A DNA stretch of 11,629 nucleotides from Candidatus Binatota bacterium. Lineage in GTDB: Bacteria; Desulfobacterota; Binatia; Bin18. The stretch's first letter is position 1, and every line of letters begins with the position of its first letter. The notes under the pieces were generated by a model that was not told where the DNA came from, did no database searches, and worked only from the letters and a program-made list of their open reading frames with translations. The DNA lies in NCBI GenBank assembly GCA_011523315.1, contig WTHE01000650.1:17766-29394 (forward strand). Direction: 5' to 3'. This document shows positions 1 through 5,715 of the stretch, one piece after another. A program made the position numbers and the translations under genes.

Positions 1-39
1 TGCTGACAAGAGCGATTTGGGTCTGTTGTAGCACAACTC

Positions 40-309
40 TCAGAGTCTGGCAGGCTTGTCCTCGAAACAAGCCCCGAATTCCACATGCGTTTTGCCCTGC
101 CACGGGGACGGCAAGGACTGGAGTAGGGCTTGGAGTTGCAGGGCGGTCTCTTCCTCAACGAAGGACTGTCCGCACGCCGCGCAGACATTGACCGGAATGC
201 CGTGGACAACAAGCTCCGCATGGCTGGGCTGGTGGCGAAAACTCCGGGTTACCCGGACCGGCTGCGGTTGGCCCGGACAGCCGTGGGTACAGCTCAGAAG
301 CTTGACCAT
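40..309 (-). CDS. YgiT-type (MqsA N-terminal-like) zinc-finger protein, 89 aa
   Basis: Small protein with two cysteine pairs that could bind one zinc: C7-x3-C11 (CTHGC) and C43-x2-C46 (CAACG). They are separated by about 31 residues containing a short beta-type stretch ending in GIPVNVC. A Glu-rich helix follows (EEETALQLQALLQ, about 52-64). This order matches the YgiT-type zinc finger found in the N-terminal half of the antitoxin MqsA and in many stand-alone small proteins. The DNA-binding helix-turn-helix half of MqsA is absent. An in-frame ATG at 339 would add 10 residues. I chose the ATG at 309 because a GAGG core (318-321) lies 8 nt upstream and the zinc-finger homology starts directly after it. 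It is co-directional with nrdJ and about 190 bp downstream of it. No toxin partner (MqsR, DUF4258) is visible on either side, though the downstream side is cut by the window edge. The role is not established; a DNA- or protein-binding accessory function is possible. Confidence 0.6.
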   Translation of the reverse strand: MVKLLSCTHGCPGQPQPVRVTRSFRHQPSHAELVVHGIPVNVCAACGQSFVEEETALQLQALLQSLPSPWQGKTHVEFGACFEDKPARL

Positions 310-383
310 ACTCCCCCCCTCGCTGCACGTCTTCCTCACCAGAGCCTAGGGCTTGAAGCAGACAGATATTGTGTATTTTCCAC

Positions 384-439
384 GGGGCGCCACACGGACG
401 CCCCGCCCGGTTACCCGGCCTCTCCCCTCAGGGGAAGGC
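384..439. other. Two GC-rich inverted repeats between nrdJ and the zinc-finger gene
   Basis: Two potential hairpins lie downstream of the nrdJ stop. The stronger is 418-439: GCCT (418-421), one bulged C, TCCCC (423-427), loop TCA, then GGGGA (431-435) and AGGC (436-439), giving 9 base pairs. The second is 384-404: GGGGCG (384-389) pairing with CGCCCC (399-404) around a 9-nt loop. Neither is followed by a T-run in the direction nrdJ is transcribed, so they are not canonical intrinsic terminators. They could protect the nrdJ mRNA 3' end or act in factor-dependent termination. The rest of 310-499 shows no gene. Confidence 0.3.
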
Positions 440-499
440 ACCTCCCCGGTATCCCCTCCTCACGTCCTTCCCCGCTCCAACACCTGCGACCGGTGTGCC

Positions 500-3331
500 T
501 TATGAGCAGCCGCTCGTCGCGCCACAGTTGAGGCATTTGTAACACGATCCGTTGCGGATCATGATTGACCCGCAGTCGGCACAGCTCGGCGCGTCGGCCT
601 GCGACTGCCAGGTAGTAGCCTGTGGTCGGTCAGCTGAAACCGGGGCTGGCCGGCTGGCCTCCGCCGCCGGGGCTCGGACCTCAGCCACCGGCTCAACAGT
701 GACGATCGCGGTCTGATCGGCTGGCGGTAAGGCATCCGGCGTTTCGATCAGGCCGATTTCCTCTTTCAACTCAGTTGACAGGAAACGGGTACCCAGAAAA
801 CGAAAGATATAATCGGTCAACGATTTGGCGTAGGGAATATCCGCATTCTTGGTAAACCCGGACGGCTCAAAGCGGACATGGCCGAACTTGTTCACCAGGG
901 CTTCGAGCGGGACGCCGTACTGCAGGGCCAGAGAAGTCAGCGTCGCAATCGAGTCCATCAGACCCGAGATAGTGCTGCCCTCCTTGGCCATACGGATGAA
1001 GATTTCTCCAGGTGTCCCGTCTTCATAAAAGCCGACGTGAATATAGCCCTCGTGTCCGGCCACCTCAAATTTATGACAGATGGCGTCGCGGTCCATGGGC
1101 AGACGGCGCCGTTCCGGTTTGCGCTCGGCGGAGGCCGGTGTGTCTGCGGCCGGGGCTTGCTTTTGCGTCTCCAGCGGTTGGACCCGCTTACACCCGTCAC
1201 GATAGATGGCGACGGCCTTGAGACCCAGGCGCCAGGCTTCCATATACGCGTCGACAATATCCTCGACCGTGGCATCGTTGGACAGATTGACCGTTTTGGA
1301 GATGGCGCCCGACAGAAAGGGCTGAACCGCTCCCATCATCCGGACATGCCCCATGTGATGGATCGCCCGGCTGCCCCGGGCCGGTTTGAAGGCGCAGTCA
1401 AATACCGCCAGGTGTGTATCTTTCAGGCCCGGAGCGCCCTCAATCGTCTCCTGCTCGTCGATGTATTCCACAATGGTCTGGACCTCGCGGCTGGTGTAGC
1501 CGAGCCGCGCCAGCGCGTGGGGCACTGTGGTATTGACCAGTTTCAGCATCCCGCCGCCGACCAGACGTTTGTATTTGATCAGGGCAATGTCCGGCTCAAC
1601 TCCGGTCGTATCGCAGTCCATCATAAAGGCGATGGTCCCCGTGGGGGCCAAGACGGTGGCTTGCGAGTTGCGGTAGCCGGCCTCACGACCCAGTGCCAGC
1701 GCCTCGTCCCAGGCTCGGCGCGCTTCGGACAACAGTTCCAGCGGCACCAGGGACGGGTCGAGCCGATGGGCGGCCGCGCGATGTTTGTCGATCACCGCCA
1801 GCATGGGCTCACGGTTGCTCGCATAGCCGGCAAACGGGCCGAGCTGTTGGGCGATGCGAGCCGATTGGCAGTAGGCCTGGCCGGTCATCAGGGCCGTAAT
1901 CGCGCCCGCGTACTGCCGGCCGGCCTCGGAATCGTAGGGCAGGCCCAGGGACATCAGAACCGCGCCCAGGTTGGCATAGCCCAGGCCCAGCTCGCGAAAG
2001 GCGCTGGCATTGTCGGTAATATCGGGCGTGGGATAGCTGGAGTTGTCAACGATGATGTCCTGGGCGGTAATGCTGATATCGACCGCATGTTTGAAGGCTG
2101 CGGTGTCGAATCCGCCGTCGTCCTTGAGGAACTTCATCAGGTTGAGCGAGGCCAGGTTGCAGGCGCTGTCGTCCAGGTGCATGTACTCCGAGCACGGGTT
2201 GCTGGCGTTGATCCGTCCGCTGTTGGGACAGGTGTGCCAGGCGTTGATCGTCGTATCGAACTGCATGCCCGGATCGCCGCACTCCCAGGTCGCCTGGGCG
2301 ATCTGGCGCAGCAGAGCCTCGGCCGCAAAGCTCTCGTGGTCTTGCCCGCTGGTGACCAGCCGGGTTGACCACGGCTGGCGGTTGACCACCGCATGCATGA
2401 AGGCATCGGTGACCCGGACCGAGTTGTTGGCGTTCTGAAAAAAGACCGAGCTGTAGGCCGCGCCGTCAATCGAGCCGTCGTAGCCGGCCTCAATCAGGGT
2501 CCAGGCTTTGCGCTCCTCTTCGGCCTTGCACTGGATGAATTCGACAATGTCGGGGTGATCCACGTTCAGGACAACCATTTTGGCCGCCCGGCGCGTCTTG
2601 CCGCCCGACTTGATAACCCCGGCCGAGGCGTCGGCCGCCCGCATGAAGGATACCGGCCCGGAGGCAACTCCGCCGCTTGACAGGCGCTCTTTGGACGAAC
2701 GCAGGCGAGACAGGTTGACCCCCGAACCCGAGCCGCCCTTAAAAATCACGCCCTCTTTGCGATACCAGTCGAGGATCGACTCCATCTTGTCGTCGACCGA
2801 CAGAATAAAGCACGCGCTGCACTGCGGGTGTGCTTCGACCCCCACGTTGAACCATACCGGGCTGTTAAAGGCCAGCTTCTGCTCGACCAGCAGATGGGTC
2901 AGTTCGTCGCTGAAAATCCGGGCGCTGTCGTCGTCGGCAAAATAGCCGTCTTTTTTGCCCCACGCCGTGATGGTATCGACGACCCGGCCGATCAGCTGGC
3001 GGACACTGTGTTCCCGTTGGGGAGTGCCCAGCGGACCCCGGAAGTATTTTGAGACAACCACGTTGGTCGCCAACTGAGACCAGGCTTTGGGGATTTCCAC
3101 CCCGTGCTGCTCAAACACGACCTCCCCGTTTTCTCCCGAGATCAGCGCGCTGCGCTGCTCCCACTCGATCTGAGAAAAGGGCTGCTCACCGGTGCGGGTA
3201 AAGTGCCGGGTGAGGCGAACCCCGTCTGCTGCGGGTGTCGTGCTGCCGGGGCTGTCGGCAATCACCGGGGGTGTCTCCTGCTCGACTGAGGCATCCTCTC
3301 CCTTCCACGTCTTCCGTCCCATCTCCGCCAT
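500..3331 (-). CDS. nrdJ: Vitamin B12-dependent (class II) ribonucleoside-diphosphate reductase NrdJ, 943 aa
   Basis: Reduces ribonucleotides to 2'-deoxyribonucleotides in the cytoplasm, using adenosylcobalamin to generate the active-site thiyl radical, so it needs neither a NrdB subunit nor oxygen. The radical motif NPCSE has N378, C380 and E382, the Asn-x-Cys-x-Glu arrangement of all RNR active sites. C174 (in CSACFILS) and C391 (in DSACNLASLN) are the likely redox pair. The substrate loop includes ATVLAPTGTIAFMMDCDTTG (558-577), and a glycine-rich KGGSGSGVNL is at 198-207. A TSCPD-type region spans about 735-850. A Pro/Ala-rich linker leads to a C-terminal Cys cluster (C917, C920, C930, C933, C936, C942) typical of the reducing, probably zinc-binding tail. 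I see no N-terminal ATP cone, so dATP inhibition through a cone is unlikely. The length is normal for this subgroup. The start is ATG 3331, 8 nt after a perfect AGGAGG; a GTG at 3340 overlaps that Shine-Dalgarno. Appears monocistronic and NrdR-regulated. Confidence 0.97.
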   Translation of the reverse strand: MAEMGRKTWKGEDASVEQETPPVIADSPGSTTPAADGVRLTRHFTRTGEQPFSQIEWEQRSALISGENGEVVFEQHGVEIPKAWSQLATNVVVSKYFRGPLGTPQREHSVRQLIGRVVDTITAWGKKDGYFADDDSARIFSDELTHLLVEQKLAFNSPVWFNVGVEAHPQCSACFILSVDDKMESILDWYRKEGVIFKGGSGSGVNLSRLRSSKERLSSGGVASGPVSFMRAADASAGVIKSGGKTRRAAKMVVLNVDHPDIVEFIQCKAEEERKAWTLIEAGYDGSIDGAAYSSVFFQNANNSVRVTDAFMHAVVNRQPWSTRLVTSGQDHESFAAEALLRQIAQATWECGDPGMQFDTTINAWHTCPNSGRINASNPCSEYMHLDDSACNLASLNLMKFLKDDGGFDTAAFKHAVDISITAQDIIVDNSSYPTPDITDNASAFRELGLGYANLGAVLMSLGLPYDSEAGRQYAGAITALMTGQAYCQSARIAQQLGPFAGYASNREPMLAVIDKHRAAAHRLDPSLVPLELLSEARRAWDEALALGREAGYRNSQATVLAPTGTIAFMMDCDTTGVEPDIALIKYKRLVGGGMLKLVNTTVPHALARLGYTSREVQTIVEYIDEQETIEGAPGLKDTHLAVFDCAFKPARGSRAIHHMGHVRMMGAVQPFLSGAISKTVNLSNDATVEDIVDAYMEAWRLGLKAVAIYRDGCKRVQPLETQKQAPAADTPASAERKPERRRLPMDRDAICHKFEVAGHEGYIHVGFYEDGTPGEIFIRMAKEGSTISGLMDSIATLTSLALQYGVPLEALVNKFGHVRFEPSGFTKNADIPYAKSLTDYIFRFLGTRFLSTELKEEIGLIETPDALPPADQTAIVTVEPVAEVRAPAAEASRPAPVSADRPQATTWQSQADAPSCADCGSIMIRNGSCYKCLNCGATSGCS

Positions 3332-3339
3332 AACCACCA

Positions 3340-3345
3340 CCTCCT
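3340..3345 (-). promoter_or_regulatory. Ribosome binding site of nrdJ
   Basis: The minus strand reads AGGAGG at 3345-3340, a perfect anti-16S match, followed by 8 nt before ATG 3331. It fixes the start at 3331 and excludes the in-frame GTG codons at 3340 and 3337, which lie inside or directly against it. Confidence 0.85.
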
Positions 3346-3375
3346 GTACGCCTTCCGTAGTGTAGAGGAGGCATC

Positions 3376-3402
3376 ATTATACACAACATATGGTGTTGTC
3401 AA
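3376..3402 (-). promoter_or_regulatory. Sigma-70-type promoter of nrdJ
   Basis: On the minus strand a perfect TTGACA (3402-3397) and a perfect TATAAT (3381-3376) are separated by 15 nt. The spacer is shorter than the usual 17, which could make the promoter dependent on or sensitive to DNA-bending factors. Reading the -35 as CCTTGA (3404-3399) restores 17 nt with a poorer hexamer. Upstream on the template are a run of eight T (3411-3404 region) and an A-tract (3443-3451 region), resembling an UP-like AT-rich element. The expected start of transcription is near 3369, giving a leader of about 38 nt. That is too short for a cobalamin riboswitch. Confidence 0.75.
3381..3396. promoter_or_regulatory. 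NrdR box 1 (promoter-proximal, strong)
   Basis: The 16-mer ACACAACATATGGTGT matches the NrdR consensus ACACWATATMTWGTGT (quoted from memory) at 14 of 16 positions, with both ACAC and GTGT arms intact. It occupies the spacer of the nrdJ promoter and its last base overlaps the -10 hexamer. NrdR is the zinc-finger/ATP-cone repressor of ribonucleotide reductase genes, and binding here would directly block RNA polymerase. The nrdR gene itself is not in the window. Confidence 0.85.
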
Positions 3403-3411
3403 GGAAAAAAA

Positions 3412-3427
3412 ACGCTAACTGTAGTAT
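3412..3427. promoter_or_regulatory. NrdR box 2 (distal, degenerate)
   Basis: The 16-mer ACGCTAACTGTAGTAT matches the NrdR consensus at 11 of 16 positions. On its own this would be weak. Its start lies exactly 31 bp from the start of box 1, leaving 15 bp between boxes, which is the three-helical-turn spacing typical of tandem NrdR boxes. Strong-plus-weak pairs are common for this regulator. It ends 38 bp before the proposed start of the divergent DUF721 gene, so it could also affect that gene. Confidence 0.6.
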
Positions 3428-3465
3428 GTGGCTGAATCTGCTTCTTTTTTTCATGTTTCCGGCGT

Positions 3466-3954
3466 ATGCTGAAACCGCGTATGAAAAACACCCCACCGCC
3501 TACGGGCTGGAACTCAGCCGCCGACGTGCTTGAGCGCCTGTTGCCAGACCTGCCGATTGCCGGCCGGGTGAAGGACTACCGGGTGTGGGAAGTCTGGGAA
3601 GAGGTGGCTGGTCGGGCCGTGGCCGCCCGAGCGTGGCCGAGCAAGCTCCAGCACGGCAAGCTGTTTGTGACCGTTTCCCACCCGGCTGTCAGCCAGGAGC
3701 TACAGTTCCTCAAAGGGCGTCTCGTGCGCAGCCTGAACCAAGCGCTGACCAGGCACGGGGCTCCGCCAGTCAAGGCGCCTTTTTTTGTCGTGGGCCGTCC
3801 CCAGGACATGGCCAAGCCGCCCACAAAGCCGGCCGGCCTGGCACCACCGCCTTTTTCCGAACTGCGTGTCCCCGACCTGGGTAAGCCCGAGCTTGAAGCC
3901 GCGTTTGCCGCCGTGTTGGCCAAGCGCCGCCAGCGCCTGACCAAGAAAGGCTGA
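3466..3954 (+). CDS. DUF721 / DciA-like protein (replicative helicase-associated), 162 aa
   Basis: Belongs to the DUF721 family, whose characterised member DciA interacts with the replicative helicase DnaB and promotes its loading in bacteria lacking DnaC/DnaI-type loaders. The domain covers about residues 18-115: an N-terminal helix (AADVLERLLPDL), then VWEVWEEVAGRAVAARAWPSK (39-60 region), LQHGKLFVTVSHPAVSQELQ in which the 'G.L.V.V.hPa.sQEL' pattern is diagnostic, and the helix LKGRLVRSLNQAL. A Pro-rich linker and a basic, Lys/Arg-rich tail (LAKRRQRLTKKG) follow. The tail may contact DNA. The start is uncertain: ATG 3466 and ATG 3481 are both in frame, neither has a recognisable Shine-Dalgarno, and the conserved domain begins after both. 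It is transcribed divergently from nrdJ across a shared 134-bp region and convergently with hyuB. Family assignment is good; the helicase-loading role is inferred from family. Confidence 0.85.
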   Translation: MLKPRMKNTPPPTGWNSAADVLERLLPDLPIAGRVKDYRVWEVWEEVAGRAVAARAWPSKLQHGKLFVTVSHPAVSQELQFLKGRLVRSLNQALTRHGAPPVKAPFFVVGRPQDMAKPPTKPAGLAPPPFSELRVPDLGKPELEAAFAAVLAKRRQRLTKKG

Positions 3955-3970
3955 CGGTCCGGACGGGCCG
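3955..3970 (+). other. Small hairpin in the convergent gap
   Basis: Starting right after the DUF721 stop codon, CGGTCC pairs with GGGCCG around the tetraloop GGAC (six pairs, one of them G-U in the plus-strand RNA; it becomes a mismatch in the minus-strand RNA). No T-run follows on either strand. It is the only candidate termination structure in the 30-bp gap between two convergent genes, so it is a weak call. Confidence 0.25.
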
Positions 3971-3984
3971 CTGGGGGCGCGCTC

Positions 3985-5700
3985 CTAGCTGCGGCGCAGA
4001 GCCTGGGTCGCCGTCGGGTCGATTTGCAGGGTGTCTGGATCAATCACCACCCCATAGTCTTGCCTGGCGCTGGCAATCGAAACATAGCCCTGGCGCACAT
4101 CGTCCAGCACGGCGTCCGGGCTGCGTTCCAGGGGATCGCCCCAGCCTCCGCCCCCGCCCGAACAGTTGGCCAGGACTTCTCCGCTCGCCATGTTTTCATA
4201 CACCATGCCGGTGACCCGTTCCTGCTCGGTGTGCGGACGCAGGATCACATGGCAGTTCTCGCCATCCTGGCCCTTTGCCATGCCCCACGGCCGCGTTTTG
4301 GTTTTTTTGACCAGGGTCACGGCCGAGGAGTCGGCCAAAAAGCGGTAGGTCCGGGTGACGCCCAGTCCGCCCCGATGTTTTCCCGGGCCGCCCGAATCCT
4401 GGCGCAGTCCGTAGTCCTCAATGAACAGCGGCGCCTTGGTCTCCAAGACCTCGACCGGATTATTGCGACAGCCGGGTTCGGTGATATGCATGATGCCGTT
4501 CTCACCGTCACGGCCGGCGTGGCCGCCAAAACCGACGCCTTCGTTGGTCGCCTCAATCCACATTTTTCCGCTGCGGGGGTGGATGCCGACACCCATCATC
4601 GAGCACACGTCGCCACCCGAGCAGGCCGGCACGATATCGGGTAAGCCCTTGGCCAGAGCTTTGGTGACCACCTCGGTCGCCAGCAGCGCCGGCCACAGGG
4701 TAAAGGTCGCCGCCGGCGGAACGGCGTGCATCAGGCTGCCCGGCGGCGCCTCAACCCGCAGGGGACGGAAATTGCCCTCGTTGGCCGGCGTGTCGGGGGT
4801 GGTGATGGACTTGAAGACCAGGCCGGCAACGCCCAGGGTACAGCCGAAGGGAATATTGATCGGCCCGTTGGTCGCCGACGAGGAGCCGGCAAAGTCGACC
4901 ACCAGCTCTGTGTCGCTGATGCTGACAGTGGCCTTGATTTTGACCATGGTGTCGGTATCGATACCGTCATCATCAACCCAGTCCTCGGCCGACCAGGTGC
5001 CGGTCGGCAGGCTGGCCAGGCGCGCCCGGGCCAACCGCTCGCCGTGGTCCAGAATCTGATCCAGCGCCTGGCTGAAGGTGTCGGGCCCGAACTTTTCGAC
5101 CAGTTCCAGCACACGCCGCTCACCGGTCCGACACGAAGAAATCTGGGCGTTCATGTCGCCCAGGACGTGCTCGGGCATGCGGCAGTTGAAGCGGATGATG
5201 TCTTCGAGTTCGGTATTGCGCACGCCGCGCTTCTCGATCTTTGAGCACGGAAAGAAGAGGCCCTCCTGGTGCATGTCCTGGGAGTCCAGGCAGTAGCCGG
5301 CATCTTTCTGTTTGAGATCCAGCCAGTGCTGTTTGACTGCGGTAAAGCCGACCAGCTGGTCGCCGTAAAAGATGGGCGAAGCCGCCGTGACATCCAGCGT
5401 ATGGGTCGAGCTCCAGAACGGATAGTTGAGCAGAATCACGTCGCCCGGATGGATATTGTCGTGGCCCAGGAACTCGACGATTTTTCGCAGCGCGTAGTCA
5501 TTCGCCCGGGTGAAGATAGCCAGCCCGGGCGCCTCGGCCAGCAGGCGGCACTGACGGTCATAAATCCCCAGGCCAAAATCGCGGATCTCGTACACGATCG
5601 TGCTGTACGAGGTCCGCATCAGGTTGCGAGCCATTTCTCGGGCGGCCGACAGCAGGTGGTGGCGCACAACTTCGACGGTAATCGAATCGACAGGGTTCAT
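3985..5700 (-). CDS. hyuB: Hydantoinase B / oxoprolinase family protein (HyuB), 571 aa
   Basis: Partner subunit of HyuA in ATP-dependent ring-opening amidases (N-methylhydantoinase, caprolactamase) and related carboxylases (acetophenone, acetone). The complex acts in the cytoplasm. Family signatures are present along the full length: ITVEVVRHHLL (7-17), IHPGDVILLNYPFWSSTHTLD (83-103 region), the H-x2-D motif HWLD (125-128), HQEGLFFP (144-151), EDIIRFNCRMPEHVLGDMNAQ (166-186 region), TNGPINIPFG (277-286), DSGGPGKHRGGLGVTR (435-450) and the glycine-rich SGGGGGWGDPLER (514-526). The H-x2-D block reads HWLDLKQKDAG, not HADVGG as in many hydantoinase B proteins. That wording recalls the acetophenone carboxylase-like subgroup, so hydantoin cannot be assumed as the substrate. 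The start is supported by AAGGAGG (5711-5705) 4 nt upstream. It is the last gene of the operon, 15 bp after hyuA. Confidence 0.93.
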   Translation of the reverse strand: MNPVDSITVEVVRHHLLSAAREMARNLMRTSYSTIVYEIRDFGLGIYDRQCRLLAEAPGLAIFTRANDYALRKIVEFLGHDNIHPGDVILLNYPFWSSTHTLDVTAASPIFYGDQLVGFTAVKQHWLDLKQKDAGYCLDSQDMHQEGLFFPCSKIEKRGVRNTELEDIIRFNCRMPEHVLGDMNAQISSCRTGERRVLELVEKFGPDTFSQALDQILDHGERLARARLASLPTGTWSAEDWVDDDGIDTDTMVKIKATVSISDTELVVDFAGSSSATNGPINIPFGCTLGVAGLVFKSITTPDTPANEGNFRPLRVEAPPGSLMHAVPPAATFTLWPALLATEVVTKALAKGLPDIVPACSGGDVCSMMGVGIHPRSGKMWIEATNEGVGFGGHAGRDGENGIMHITEPGCRNNPVEVLETKAPLFIEDYGLRQDSGGPGKHRGGLGVTRTYRFLADSSAVTLVKKTKTRPWGMAKGQDGENCHVILRPHTEQERVTGMVYENMASGEVLANCSGGGGGWGDPLERSPDAVLDDVRQGYVSIASARQDYGVVIDPDTLQIDPTATQALRRS

Positions 5701-5715
5701 CGCTCCTCCTTGTGG

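Noticed and set aside
25..37. Hairpin GTTGT-AGC-ACAAC just past the zinc-finger gene as terminator
   Set aside because: Only five pairs and no T-run in the direction of transcription.
359..374. Possible third NrdR site downstream of nrdJ (ATATTGTGT half)
   Set aside because: Only one half-site is good (about 10 of 16 positions overall), there is no partner box at the proper spacing, and it lies downstream of the reductase gene.
878..2368. 496-residue open frame on the plus strand opposite nrdJ
   Set aside because: Shadow frame caused by high G+C and codon bias. It has no recognisable family and lies fully opposite a clear nrdJ.
3332..3340. GTG start for nrdJ giving 946 residues
   Set aside because: The GTG codons overlap or abut the perfect AGGAGG, whereas ATG 3331 sits 8 nt after it.
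3332..3369. Cobalamin riboswitch ahead of nrdJ
   Set aside because: The leader after the promoter is only about 38 nt with no B12-box-like sequence, far too short for this riboswitch class.
3396..3427. Plus-strand promoter TTGTCA ... TAGTAT for the DUF721 gene
   Set aside because: The spacing is 20 nt and the hexamers are only fair, so it cannot be called with confidence.
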